56,482 bases of DNA from RBG-16-66-20 sp036262835 (GTDB lineage: Bacteria > Pseudomonadota > Gammaproteobacteria > Burkholderiales > SG8-39). Shown here in pieces: positions 17,277 through 25,592 of this stretch. Numbering within the stretch: position 1 is the first letter of the stretch; every line of letters begins with the position of its first letter. The DNA lies in assembly GCA_036262835.1 (NCBI GenBank), contig DATAID010000017.1, positions 1 to 56,482 on the forward strand. The letters are read 5' to 3'. The notes below the pieces were generated by a model. It ran no database searches and was not told where the DNA came from. It saw nothing but the letters and a program-made list of their open reading frames with translations. The translations under genes and the position numbers were made by a program.

Positions 17277-18786
17277 GGCGGCCTTCCTTCCTCCCTCTCG
17301 CTTCCTTGCCGGCTCTCCCGTCCTGCCTTGCGCTCAGTCCGTACATCATGCCGACCGCGAACCAGAGGAAGCACTGGTCCGCCGCGGGCGTCAGGCTCGA
17401 GCCCGCGATCGCGGTCGCGCCGAAAGCGGCGAGTCCCGCGGCCGCCCCCTCGAAGAAACCGCGCTCGGTCGCGTTCAGGCTCGCATCGCGCGTCATGCGC
17501 CGGAAACCGCGCCAGACGCGCACGAAGAAGGCGAGGACCAGCACCGTGCCCACGATGCCGATATCGAGCAGCGCCTGCAGGTAGGCGTTATGCGGATGCG
17601 AGACCTGCAGGATCTGCCCCGACTTGAGCGGCGCGGACCACAGGATCGAGCCCAGGCCGTGCCCGAAGAGGGGCGAGTCCCAGAAGGTCGGCATGAGCGG
17701 GATCCAGATCTCGTCCAGGCGCCCGGCGCTGATCGTGTTGAGGTCGCTGTCGAAGCCCATGGTCGCGCGGTCGGCGATCGCCCCGGGCAGCTTCCAGAGC
17801 AGCAGCGCGAGCGCGAGGCCGCCGAAGATCCAGGTGAGCGCGTTGCGGTGCCAGAGCAGGAACAGCGCGTTCACGATGAGGAAGCCGAGAAAGGCGCCGC
17901 GCGAGAAGGTGAGCGCGAGCGCCACGACGACCAAAGCCATGGTCGCGACCAGCACGAAGCGCAGCGCGACATCGCGCGAGCGCGCCCAGGTGAAAAGGCA
18001 CAGCGCGTAGGCGACCGTGTAGAGCCGCCCGAGCTCGTTGGCGTGGATGCCGAGCGGCGAGAGGAAGGTGCGCTCGTTCGAGCCGGCCAGCTCCGAGAGG
18101 CTCGCGCCCGAGGCGATCACGAAGCCGATGACGAGGAGCCCGATCACCCACACGGAGACGACCATCGGGCCGAGCAGCCGCAGGGGCTCCTTCGAGCGCG
18201 CCGCGGCCGCGCCGACGAGCAGCGCGAAGAGCACGAGAAAGAGCGGCCGCGCGACCATGTCGCGCACGTAACCGACGGGGTTGTTGAACTGGACGAGGTC
18301 GAGCAGCATCGCCCAGGACGGAATCTCGGTCGCGTGGGGCAGCCCCATCGCGCCGGCGACCACGATCGGCGCGAGGTAGAGCCAGAAGAGGTAACCCGGC
18401 GCGAGGCGCGTGGCGCTCCGCTCGCGCAGCGCCTGTCCCAGGTAGGAGACGAAGGTCGCGGCGATGACGAGGTTGAGGGGATTGAGGCCCGTGATGCCGA
18501 ACATCTGGTGCGGAAACACCGTGCTCGCGGAGAACGGCATCGAGAGCACGAGCAGCACCACGCCGACGCGGAAATCGAGGAAGACGAAAAGGCACGCGAT
18601 CGCCGCGGCGCACAGGAGCAGCGCGCCTTCCTCGCCCACCGCCACCGCGAATCCCCAGGCCACGCCCAGAAGCGAGAGCGCGAGGCCGCCGGCGAGCGCC
18701 CAGGCGACATTGGAGCCGGCGCCCTTTCCGGCCGCCGGGCCAGCCCATCCCGGCGAACGTCCTGCGTTCGATGTCGTCGCAATCAT
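17266..18786 (-). CDS. O-antigen ligase/polymerase family membrane protein (Wzy/WaaL-like)
   Basis: A 506-residue membrane protein with about 12 transmembrane segments and a large periplasmic loop holding GHGLGSILWS and VSHPHNAYLQALLDIG, the PHN-type motif of the O-antigen ligase family (PF04932). In an EPS locus with a flippase and chain-length proteins it most likely polymerises repeat units (Wzy role) rather than loading lipid A. The last 20 residues are Arg/Lys-rich, probably a cytoplasmic tail. It lies 57 bases after epsG, the widest gap in the operon. Confidence 0.85.
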   Translation of the reverse strand: MIATTSNAGRSPGWAGPAAGKGAGSNVAWALAGGLALSLLGVAWGFAVAVGEEGALLLCAAAIACLFVFLDFRVGVVLLVLSMPFSASTVFPHQMFGITGLNPLNLVIAATFVSYLGQALRERSATRLAPGYLFWLYLAPIVVAGAMGLPHATEIPSWAMLLDLVQFNNPVGYVRDMVARPLFLVLFALLVGAAAARSKEPLRLLGPMVVSVWVIGLLVIGFVIASGASLSELAGSNERTFLSPLGIHANELGRLYTVAYALCLFTWARSRDVALRFVLVATMALVVVALALTFSRGAFLGFLIVNALFLLWHRNALTWIFGGLALALLLWKLPGAIADRATMGFDSDLNTISAGRLDEIWIPLMPTFWDSPLFGHGLGSILWSAPLKSGQILQVSHPHNAYLQALLDIGIVGTVLVLAFFVRVWRGFRRMTRDASLNATERGFFEGAAAGLAAFGATAIAGSSLTPAADQCFLWFAVGMMYGLSARQDGRAGKEARGRKEGRPGR

Positions 18787-18843
18787 CGGTACCTCGGAAC
18801 GTGCGGCGGCGCGGGAATGACTCCCGGCGTTCGCCGCCCTGGC

Positions 18844-19734
18844 CTAGAACACGTTCATGACCGTGCCGACGATGCGGATGCCGCAGTCGGCGAGCTCGCG
18901 CGCGACTTCGGCCGCGTCGGCGACCCGGGTGTGGTTGCGCCGGGCCAGCATGAGCGCCGAGCCGGTGCGGTAGGCGATCGCCTGCACGTCGGCGACGTTG
19001 CCCGCCGGCGGCGTGTCGACGATCACCACGTCGTAGTCGGTCTCGGCTTCCTTGAGGAGCGCCGCGAAGCCGCCCCGCGAGAGCAGCTCCTGCGGGTTGG
19101 GCGGCGTCGGGCCGGCCGGCATGACCTTGAGGCTGTGGATGCCGGCGATGGCGCTCGCCGCGTTCGACCCCGCCCTGCCCGAGAGCACGGCCGACAGGCC
19201 GATGCGGTCCGAGAGGTTGAAAAGCAGGTGCTGGCGCGGGTTGCGCAGGTCGGCGTCCACGAGCAGCGTGCGGTGCCCGAGCTGCGCGAACAGCACCGCG
19301 AGGTTGGCCGCCACGTAGCTGCGGCCCTCCTGGCTGCCCGGGCTGACGATGGCGAGCGCCCGGTTCCCCGTCTGCGGGTTGTACCAGCGGATCATGAGCT
19401 GCGTGCGCAGCGCCCGCATCTCCTCGACTCTCGGGTGATAGGGGTTGAACGCCGCGATCACCTCGCGGCTCACCTCCTCGGTGCCCGAGTCGAGATACTG
19501 GAAGTCGTACTGCTTGGCGAGCGCGCGCCGCAGGTCGTCCTCGCCGATCAGGCGCAGGTGCATCGCGGCCTCGCCGAAGCGCATGCCGTGCGTCTGCTGC
19601 AGCAGCATGACCTTGTCGGCCTCGGCCGCGGTGAGCTTGCCGTCGTCGACGAGGATCGTGCCGACGTTGCGGTTGGAGCGCACCAGCGTGCGGCCGGGCG
19701 ACTCCAGGGACAGGACGTTCTCTTGTGCCTTCAT
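18844..19734 (-). CDS. epsG: Chain-length-determinant tyrosine kinase EpsG
   Basis: A 296-residue protein with the two-part EpsG plan: an N-terminal MshEN/GSPII_E-like segment (VGTILVDDGKLTAAEADKV ... GEAAMHLRLI, about residues 25-65) followed by a BY-kinase ATPase domain. Walker A is the variant SPGSQEGRSYVAANLA, with Arg in place of the usual Lys as in other EpsG proteins; Walker A' is TLLVDADLRNP and Walker B is YDVVIVDTPP. The C terminus stops at VGTVMNVF with no tyrosine cluster, so autophosphorylation of a tail cannot occur as in Wzc. Partner of EpsF, 11 bases upstream. Confidence 0.92.
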   Translation of the reverse strand: MKAQENVLSLESPGRTLVRSNRNVGTILVDDGKLTAAEADKVMLLQQTHGMRFGEAAMHLRLIGEDDLRRALAKQYDFQYLDSGTEEVSREVIAAFNPYHPRVEEMRALRTQLMIRWYNPQTGNRALAIVSPGSQEGRSYVAANLAVLFAQLGHRTLLVDADLRNPRQHLLFNLSDRIGLSAVLSGRAGSNAASAIAGIHSLKVMPAGPTPPNPQELLSRGGFAALLKEAETDYDVVIVDTPPAGNVADVQAIAYRTGSALMLARRNHTRVADAAEVARELADCGIRIVGTVMNVF

Positions 19735-19745
19735 GGCTTCTCCCT

Positions 19746-21158
19746 TCAGGCCGGCCGCGGCAGGGCGCGCACCGGACGCATCGCGAGCATGAGACGGCGG
19801 CCGGCGCCGGCCTGCACGCCGTCCAGCACCACGAGCAGCGGCAGGTTGAGCTCGCTTTCCAGATCGCCGCGCGAGCGCACGCGGGCGTCGAGCGTCTCCA
19901 TCATGTAGACGACCGACAGGCCGAGCATCATTCCCACGGCGATCGCGAGAAGGATGTTGAGCGCGAGCTTGGGGCTCTTCGGCAGCGTCGGCGCCACCGC
20001 GGGCGTGAGCACCGCGATATTGGTCTGGCGCGCCTGGCTGTCGACCTTGTTGACGACGTAGCGCTGCATGGCCGCGTCGTACATGCGCTGCGCGGTGTCG
20101 ACATCGCGCGAGAGCATGTTCACCTCGTTGCGGGAGTCCTTGAGGTTGAGCACGCGGGCGCGCTGGGCGGCGAGCGCGTTCTTCAGCTCGGCCTCGCGCT
20201 CCGACTGCTGGCGCGCGGTGGACTCGATGCCGGCGGCGATCCTGGCCGTCTCGGCGCCGATCTTGGCGCGAATCGCCTTCACCTCGGACTGCTGGCGCTG
20301 GTACTGCGGGTGGGCGGGCCCGAGGTAGGCGGACAGCTCCGTCATGCGCGACTCGGCCCTCGCCAGGTCGGACTTGAGCTGCTGGATGACCGGGTGCCCG
20401 AGCACTTCGGGCAGGCTGTCGATGCCGGCGCCCTTCGCGTGGCGCAGGCGGCCCGAGGCCTCGTAGCTCAGGTTCTGCGCCTGCAGCAGCTGGGTCGAGA
20501 GCTCCGAGAGGCGCGCGCTCTCCACGTCGTAGCGCTCGTCCGAGGCGAAGATGCCCTTCTCCTTCTGGTAGGCGGCGAGCTTCGACTGCGCCTTCTCCAG
20601 GTTCGTGCGCAGCTCCTTCACCTGCTCGTTGAACCAGGTCGTCGCCTCGCGCGCGGGCTCCGTTCTCAGGTCGAGGGTCGTCTGCATGTACGCGTGCGCG
20701 AACGCGTTGGCGACGTCGGCCGCCGTCTTCGCGTCCGAGCTCGAATACATGATCTGGATCACGCTCGACTGCGAGGTGTCGGTCTTCAGGCGCTTGAGCA
20801 GCTGCTGGCCGATCCAGTCTTCGATCGTGCCGGCGCCGTCGGTCTCGGCCAGATAGCGCTCGCGCGTCTTCTCGTCGGCGGTCATGCCGAGGTCCTTGGC
20901 CACCTTGCGGGCGACCATGGGGCTCGTGATGATGTCGACCTGGGTCTGCACGTAGCCGGACTGCTCGCGCAACGGACGCTCGGTGCCGCTCGTGAGCGAC
21001 TGCTCGTCGCGCTTGTCGACCACCACCGCGGTGGTCGCGACGTAGGTTTTCGGGATCACCATGCTCACCAGGGCGGTCGCGAGCACGGTGGCGATCAGCA
21101 CGAGCGCGAAGGTCTTCGCGCGCGCGCGCAATGCGAGGAGGAACTGGTGGAGGCTCAA
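19746..21158 (-). CDS. epsF: Chain-length determinant protein EpsF (Wzz/GNVR type), TTG start
   Basis: A 470-residue inner-membrane protein. TM1 is ALVLIATVLATALVSMVI near residue 25; a long periplasmic coiled coil (NEQVKELRTNLEKAQSKLAAY and similar, about 170-330) follows, then a GNVR-type region and TM2 LALNILLAIAVGMMLGL near residue 430. Such proteins control polymer length with EpsG. The first residues LHQFLLALRARAK are needed before TM1; the only fitting initiator is TTG at 21158, preceded by GAAGGAGAG inside epsE and overlapping the epsE stop as TTGA. Translation is therefore probably coupled to epsE. Confidence 0.9.
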   Translation of the reverse strand: MSLHQFLLALRARAKTFALVLIATVLATALVSMVIPKTYVATTAVVVDKRDEQSLTSGTERPLREQSGYVQTQVDIITSPMVARKVAKDLGMTADEKTRERYLAETDGAGTIEDWIGQQLLKRLKTDTSQSSVIQIMYSSSDAKTAADVANAFAHAYMQTTLDLRTEPAREATTWFNEQVKELRTNLEKAQSKLAAYQKEKGIFASDERYDVESARLSELSTQLLQAQNLSYEASGRLRHAKGAGIDSLPEVLGHPVIQQLKSDLARAESRMTELSAYLGPAHPQYQRQQSEVKAIRAKIGAETARIAAGIESTARQQSEREAELKNALAAQRARVLNLKDSRNEVNMLSRDVDTAQRMYDAAMQRYVVNKVDSQARQTNIAVLTPAVAPTLPKSPKLALNILLAIAVGMMLGLSVVYMMETLDARVRSRGDLESELNLPLLVVLDGVQAGAGRRLMLAMRPVRALPRPA

Positions 21159-22012
21159 AACAGGCTCTCCTTCACGAAGATGACGTCGTCGGCCTGCACC
21201 GGGTCGGTGAGCTTGGCGTTCAATGTCTGCAGGTTGCCCTGCTCGCTGCGGCGATGGATCTTCATGCCGCGCTGCGTGCCGCGCAGGGTGATGCCGCCGC
21301 CGGCGGCGAGCGCCTGCATGACCGTCATGTGCGGCTCGAGCCGGTAGATGCCGGCGCGCTGCACCTCGCCGTGGATGTAGAAGGTCGGCGCGCGCCCGAC
21401 GAAGATGGTGTCGCCGTTCTGGATCTCGACGTTCTTCGCGGTATCGCCGGTGCGCATCATCGCCGCGACGTCGACGCTGCCGCTCGACTTGCCGTTCGCG
21501 TGAGTGACCGTCACCGTGTCGGCGCCGCCCGGGGCGACCCCGCCGGCGAGCGCGAGGATGTCGGTGAGATGCGCCGTCTTGTCCTCGAGCGCGTACTTGC
21601 CGGGGTGGTTCACCTGGCCGAGCACCGAGACCTGGCGGCTGCGCACCTGCAGCAGCGACACCGTGACCTGCGGGTTGAGGATGTAGTGGCCGCCCTTCAG
21701 CTTCTCGGCGACGCGATGGCCGGCCTGCGCGGGCGTGAGGCCGGCGAGGCTCACCTCGCCGATCAGCGGCATCACCACGGACCCCGACTCGGAGAGCCGG
21801 CCCTCGGTGGTGAGGTCGGGATTCTGGAAGACGGTAACGCGCACGCCGTCGCCGGCGCCCAGCGTTTCCTTGGCGGCCTTGGCGCCTGCCGCGGGGCCTT
21901 GGCCGTGGGCGCCGGGGGCGGGGCCCTTCGTGCTTTGCGCGCCCGCGCTCAGCGCGATGCACGCGAGCCCGGCCAGCAGCAGCTTGCCGAGGGAATGCAG
22001 ATTCAGGGTCAT
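21155..22012 (-). CDS. epsE: Polysaccharide export protein EpsE (Wza-like)
   Basis: A 285-residue secreted protein. The signal peptide is LLLAGLACIALSAGA, followed by an extension rich in Pro, Gly and Ala, then the Poly_export domain (LGAGDGVRVTVFQNPDL ... GSVVMPLIGEVSLAGLT) and SLBB-like repeats (RQVSVLGQVNHPGKYALED; FYIHGEVQRAGIYRLEP). The Cys in GLAC does not sit in a strict lipobox, so lipidation is uncertain. Wza-like proteins form the outer-membrane channel. The ATG at 22012 follows GAGGAGAA; longer forms upstream would overlap the small gene and lack the signal at the N terminus. Confidence 0.92.
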   Translation of the reverse strand: MTLNLHSLGKLLLAGLACIALSAGAQSTKGPAPGAHGQGPAAGAKAAKETLGAGDGVRVTVFQNPDLTTEGRLSESGSVVMPLIGEVSLAGLTPAQAGHRVAEKLKGGHYILNPQVTVSLLQVRSRQVSVLGQVNHPGKYALEDKTAHLTDILALAGGVAPGGADTVTVTHANGKSSGSVDVAAMMRTGDTAKNVEIQNGDTIFVGRAPTFYIHGEVQRAGIYRLEPHMTVMQALAAGGGITLRGTQRGMKIHRRSEQGNLQTLNAKLTDPVQADDVIFVKESLF

Positions 22013-22059
22013 GGTTTTCTCCTCGAAAGGAAGGAAGCGAAGAGCGGGCAAAACGGGTT

Positions 22060-22185
22060 TCAGGAGCGGCCTGCGATGCTGCGCCGTGCGATCAGGACGA
22101 CGACGACGAGCCCGACGAGGAACATCATCCAGCCGGGGGCTTCCGGAAACGCGAGCAACGAGGAAAGCTTGGCGCTCAGGTGCAT
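22060..22185 (-). CDS. 41-residue membrane microprotein resembling a bare PEP-CTERM sorting signal
   Basis: Seen: ATG at 22185 is preceded by AAGGAGAG at 7 bases, one of the best ribosome sites in the window, and the frame ends with TGA at 22060. The 41 residues are a 12-residue amphipathic start (MHLSAKLSSLLA), then FPEAPGW, a 15-16-residue hydrophobic run rich in Val and Leu, then ARR and a short basic tail. Known: PEP-CTERM signals consist of a PEP-x-W-like motif, one membrane span and an Arg cluster, normally at the end of large secreted proteins. Here the signal stands almost alone. It lies 47 bases before epsE in the EPS operon. Whether an exosortase cleaves it is inference; none is encoded in this window. 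Confidence 0.75.
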   Translation of the reverse strand: MHLSAKLSSLLAFPEAPGWMMFLVGLVVVVLIARRSIAGRS

Positions 22186-22310
22186 GCGGGACCTCTCCTT
22201 GCAGTTCGTGCGAGCAGGCGCGCTCGCAACGCAGCAATGGTGAGGTCGGCCTGTTACGGCCGGAACCAGAGCGGGGATGCCCCGAAAGGACTACTAAGGG
22301 TTTTTAGCGC
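22186..22310 (-). promoter_or_regulatory. Likely promoter region of the long EPS operon
   Basis: 125 bases between epsL and the microprotein gene, the only sizeable gap upstream of the 19-kb operon. On the minus strand it holds TTAGTAGTCC (22297-22288), sharing TAGTCC with three other intergenic regions here. A GGGGCATCCCC inverted repeat (22272-22283 area) and CGGCCGTAACAGGCCG (22253-22265 area) are short palindromes. I cannot assign -35/-10 boxes with confidence. Confidence 0.4.
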
Positions 22311-23507
22311 CTAGAAGCTGATGCGGCCGCGCAGGAAGATGACCCACGCTTCGTAATCGCTGAACTGGACCGAGGAGCTGCGCGTCTCGCGCGTGAGGCT
22401 CGCGATGACAGAAGTATTACGCGTCGGCAGCCAGGTGGCGTTGATGCCGAGCGTGTGGACCCTGTCGTTGCGCGTCGCGCCGGTCGGGTCGCCGAGATAC
22501 TGGCGCTTGCTGATATCGGCGATCCCGCCGAAGCTCAGCTTGTCGTCGAGGCGGTAAGCGGGCAGCAGCGCCACGCCCGTGACGAGCACGAAGCTGGAGC
22601 GGATATCCTCGTACGCACTGATGTCGCGCTGCGCGACCGCCCGGAGCGAGAAGCGCCCCCCCGGCGTCCAGTCGTAGACGGCGCGGCCCACGCCGCCGCT
22701 GAAGTCGCGGTTCGAGAGCGTCCTGAACTCGCGCTTGGCGTGCCCGAGGCGGCCACTGACCCGCGAAGCCGGCGTGATGGCCCAGTCGAGCACGGCGGCC
22801 ACGGTCTTCTGCGTGTAGGCGTTGTCGAAAACACCGAGCTGGCGGTTGGGATAGCGGCCTTCATCGTTGCGCACGAGCAGGCCGAGCGTGTTGCCGCGCC
22901 GGCTGATGAAGTTGAGGCCGCCCTCGGTGCCGGTGACGTTGATGTTCTGCTCCTGGCGCGAGGCTTCGCCATGCTCCTGGTGCAGTCCGTCGACGCCGGC
23001 GCGCAGCTGCCAGGACGGGTTGATCAGGAACGCCGCATTTGCGAACCCGGTCTGCGTCGTGACCGGGTCCTTGATGCGGGTGGTGAAGTTGACAAACGTG
23101 GCTTGCATTTTCGTATCGGTGAAGCCGACCTCTCCCGAGAGCGAATTGCCAAGCCGCCAGAACCAGATGCCGCGGCCTTCGCGGCCGGTATAGGAGAGGT
23201 CGCTGAAGCGGCTGTAGTCGATCCGGTTGATCGCATAGCCGCCGACGAAGACCTGGCGGCCGACCGGCACGGTCAGGTTGAAGCCGGCCGAGGTCGTGAA
23301 GTAGATGTCCGAGAGATCGGAGCTGCCGATGGCGCCGAAAGCGTTGGCCGCCTTCGAGATGCGCAGCAGGTTGCTGTCGTAGGTGAAGGTCTCGGCCGCG
23401 AACACCTCGAGCCGGTCGCCGAGCAGGGCGAAGGCACTGGGCGCGGGCGCAACGAGCCCCGCGGCAAGCACAAGCGCACCCCAACCCCTCCAGGCCCCAT
23501 GGGACAT
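22311..23507 (-). CDS. epsL: EPS outer-membrane beta-barrel protein EpsL
   Basis: A 398-residue protein with signal peptide (WGALVLAAGLVAPAPSAFA) and an all-beta body of alternating polar/hydrophobic strands with aromatic belts: GRQVFVGGYAINRIDYSRF, EGRGIWFWRLGNSLSGEVGF, and a final strand WVIFLRGRISF ending in Phe, as outer-membrane barrels do. LLGDRLEVFAAETFTYDSNLLR after the signal is typical of the EpsL family (TIGR03014), the barrel of Methylobacillus-like EPS loci. Probably a secretion pore partner of EpsE. No clear ribosome site precedes the ATG. It ends before the promoter region of the epsE operon. Confidence 0.88.
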   Translation of the reverse strand: MSHGAWRGWGALVLAAGLVAPAPSAFALLGDRLEVFAAETFTYDSNLLRISKAANAFGAIGSSDLSDIYFTTSAGFNLTVPVGRQVFVGGYAINRIDYSRFSDLSYTGREGRGIWFWRLGNSLSGEVGFTDTKMQATFVNFTTRIKDPVTTQTGFANAAFLINPSWQLRAGVDGLHQEHGEASRQEQNINVTGTEGGLNFISRRGNTLGLLVRNDEGRYPNRQLGVFDNAYTQKTVAAVLDWAITPASRVSGRLGHAKREFRTLSNRDFSGGVGRAVYDWTPGGRFSLRAVAQRDISAYEDIRSSFVLVTGVALLPAYRLDDKLSFGGIADISKRQYLGDPTGATRNDRVHTLGINATWLPTRNTSVIASLTRETRSSSVQFSDYEAWVIFLRGRISF

Positions 23508-23533
23508 GGGCGGATTCTAGACGAATTAACGGC

Positions 23534-24208
23534 TTAGAGCTTGGCGGCGGTCTCCACGAGCCCCCCTGCGACGGTGTCATCGTCGCGCGGACGCAACTGC
23601 TCGTAGAGTTGCAGCACCCGGGGCACATAGGCCCGGGTGGCGCTGTAGGGCGGAATCCGGCCCCCGTGCTTGAGGACGGCGTACTCCCCGGCGTTGTAGC
23701 CGGCCAGGGCGAGCTCGAGGTCACCGCTGAACATGCGCAGCAGGTCGGCCAGGTAACGGGTCCCGGCGCGCAGGTTGCTATCGGGCCGCTGCAGGTCCTC
23801 GGCGCGCACGCCATAGCGGGAGGCCGTCTCCGGCATGAGTTGCATGAGCCCGATCGCCCCGGAGGGCGAGACGGCGTCGGCGCGGTAATTGGACTCGGCG
23901 GCGACGACCGCGTGCACGAGCGCCGGATCGAGGTTCTGCTTGACCGCCGCGGCGGCAATGCTCTTGCGGTAGGGACGGCCGGCGAGCAGCGGGTTGGCGG
24001 CGAGCGCCTTCAGGTGCGCCTCGGCGCCGGGCGCCACCATGCGGCGCAGCTCGCGCAGGCGGTACTCGCCGGGATTGCGCAGCCTCATGTCGGCAAAATT
24101 GCCGCGCAGCTTGTACTGCGACGGGTTGACGAGCTGCGTGTCGTCCGCGAAGGCCTGCGAAACGAGCAGGCAGGCGGCCAGGAAGGCGCAGAAGCGCGCG
24201 GCGCTCAT
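23534..24208 (-). CDS. Lytic transglycosylase, SLT domain
   Basis: A 224-residue secreted muramidase-like protein. Signal peptide FCAFLAACLLVSQAFA; SLT domain from about residue 80: VVAAESNYRADAVSPSGAIGLMQLMPET, with the catalytic Glu in AAESNY, then LALAGYNAGEYAV. The family cleaves peptidoglycan without hydrolysis, opening the wall for assembly of envelope machines. Within an EPS locus it probably makes room for the EpsE/EpsL export path (inference). It overlaps the small upstream gene by ATGA. Confidence 0.9.
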   Translation of the reverse strand: MSAARFCAFLAACLLVSQAFADDTQLVNPSQYKLRGNFADMRLRNPGEYRLRELRRMVAPGAEAHLKALAANPLLAGRPYRKSIAAAAVKQNLDPALVHAVVAAESNYRADAVSPSGAIGLMQLMPETASRYGVRAEDLQRPDSNLRAGTRYLADLLRMFSGDLELALAGYNAGEYAVLKHGGRIPPYSATRAYVPRVLQLYEQLRPRDDDTVAGGLVETAAKL

Positions 24209-24402
24209 GCCTTCGCCCGGCGCTCGCGCTCATCGGCGAGCTGGCGCAGCTCCGCCCAGAGCACTTCCAGCATCTCGAGCGCCATCGACAGCGTCCGCGC
24301 CGAGGGCACCCCGCCTTCGCCGGCGGCGCGCAGGTCGCGCACGATGAGCTCGCGCACCGCGCCCATCGTGGCAGAGAGGCGCTGCTGTCGGGAGCTGTCC
24401 AT
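24205..24402 (-). CDS. Small charged helical protein of unknown function
   Basis: A 65-residue protein, unrecognised. It reads as two helices: QRLSATMGAVRELIVRDLRAAG and LSMALEMLEVLWAELRQLADERERR, with no signal or membrane segment. The ATGA overlap with the lytic transglycosylase gene argues it is a real, co-translated gene. It is the first gene after the promoter-like region at 24403-24496, so it leads the transglycosylase-epsL unit. A role as a small regulator or chaperone is only a guess. Confidence 0.6.
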   Translation of the reverse strand: MDSSRQQRLSATMGAVRELIVRDLRAAGEGGVPSARTLSMALEMLEVLWAELRQLADERERRAKA

Positions 24403-24428
24403 GGAGGCGCGGGAAGGGTCCGGGCCAC

Positions 24429-24484
24429 TGTAGTACTGGCCCGATGACGGCCCGTCGCGGGCGCAATAGTCCTGCTGGTACTAC
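24429..24484. promoter_or_regulatory. Inverted GTAGTAC repeats and TAGTCC in the promoter region
   Basis: Between epsA and the small gene that precedes the transglycosylase. GTAGTAC (24430-24436) and its inverse GTACTAC (24478-24484) flank TAGTCC (24467-24472). Related GTAGT/ACTAC elements occur upstream of the PhoB-like gene and the lipoprotein gene. The DNA-binding protein is unknown; EpsA is an obvious candidate. Confidence 0.4.
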
Positions 24485-24496
24485 GGTTGTTACGGA

Positions 24497-25360
24497 TTAC
24501 GTATTGAGAATGCGCAATTCGAGCGCCTTGCCGATCGCCTGGGTGCGGTTCACGACGTCGAGCTTGCGCAGGATCTTCTGCACGTGGTTTTTCACGGTGA
24601 GCGGGCTGATCTTGAGGATCGCGCCGATCTCGTAGTTGCTCTTGCCGAGGTAGATCCAGCCGAGGATCTCCTTCTCGCGCGCGGTGAGCGGGTTGGCCGC
24701 CGCGGCCGCTTTCGGGCCGGCGCCGCCCTCGTTTCTCACCAGCTGCGTGCGCAGCCATGCCACGTGCATCGCCGGCACGACGAGCTCGGCGAAATAGTCC
24801 TGGCGCGGCCGCAGCGTGGCGGGCTGGCTCGCGAACACGAACAGGCTCGCGGCCTGACCCGAAGGGTCGTGAGTGCCGTGCACCAGCACGCGGCTTGCGC
24901 CGATGCGCGCGAGCTCGCGCGCGAGCGCGCCCGCGGCGAACGGGCCGCCCTCGGCCAGGTCGATCGCGAGCGGCCGGAAGCCATTTTCCTCCCAGCCGCG
25001 CACCAGGTTGGGCGCCGCGCCCGTGTCCTGCGCGAACGCGTCGCTGAAGGCGCCGGCATTGGCGGCGTGCGTCGAGTATGCCTCGGCGCGGAAGGAGAGC
25101 GGCTGGCCGTTGCGCAGCGCGCACACGAGCACCTCGTGGCGCACCAGGCTCTGCAGGATGCCCTGCGTCCAGCTGAAGAAATGCGGCCGCGTGTGCACGC
25201 GCAGCGCCGCGTCGAGGTTGAGGATCAGGCCCTCGAGCTGCAGCACGTCGGGCAGCGCGAAGTCCGCCCGCAGCTCGCCGGACGCGGCCTCGGGCGCGGC
25301 GTCCGCGATGCGGATCACCCGCGTGTCCTTCGTGACTTCCGTCGTGTGGCCGAACTGCAT
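24497..25360 (-). CDS. epsA: LuxR-family transcriptional regulator EpsA
   Basis: A 287-residue regulator. The C terminus is a clean LuxR/GerE helix-turn-helix: PLTAREKEILGWIYLGKSN, then EIGAILKISPLTVKNHVQKI with the recognition helix SPLTVKNHV. The N-terminal 200 residues have no receiver Asp pocket or autoinducer-binding signature; they match my memory of the EpsA family (TIGR03020) tied to exosortase-B-type EPS loci. It is divergent from epsB across about 230 bases, so it probably controls both directions and perhaps itself. Confidence 0.85.
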   Translation of the reverse strand: MQFGHTTEVTKDTRVIRIADAAPEAASGELRADFALPDVLQLEGLILNLDAALRVHTRPHFFSWTQGILQSLVRHEVLVCALRNGQPLSFRAEAYSTHAANAGAFSDAFAQDTGAAPNLVRGWEENGFRPLAIDLAEGGPFAAGALARELARIGASRVLVHGTHDPSGQAASLFVFASQPATLRPRQDYFAELVVPAMHVAWLRTQLVRNEGGAGPKAAAAANPLTAREKEILGWIYLGKSNYEIGAILKISPLTVKNHVQKILRKLDVVNRTQAIGKALELRILNT

Positions 25361-25592
25361 GCAGAGCCCTTTCGCGTTTGCGTGTGCCGCATCGTAGACG
25401 CGCGCACATGACGTGGTCGTGACGCGATTCCCGCGGCTCGTGACTTTACGGTGTCGGCGTGTGGCTAATTCCGCGACGCGAATCCATGCTCCATCCGGCG
25501 CATTCGCGCGTTTTTAGTCCCATGTGCCTAGCGCGGCGCGACGCGACTCAATCAACGTTCACTAACCTCGCTTGGCAGAGGAAAACATCGCC
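25361..25592. promoter_or_regulatory. Divergent epsA/epsB intergenic region
   Basis: About 230 non-coding bases, visibly less GC-rich toward epsB. It contains TAGTCC (25515-25520) and two related segments, GGCTAATTCCGCGACGCG (25464-25481 area) and CTAGCGCGGCGCGACGCG (25528-25545 area), both ending GCGACGCG. They may be paired operator half-sites. No confident -35/-10 pair was found. No other gene is seen here. Confidence 0.4.
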
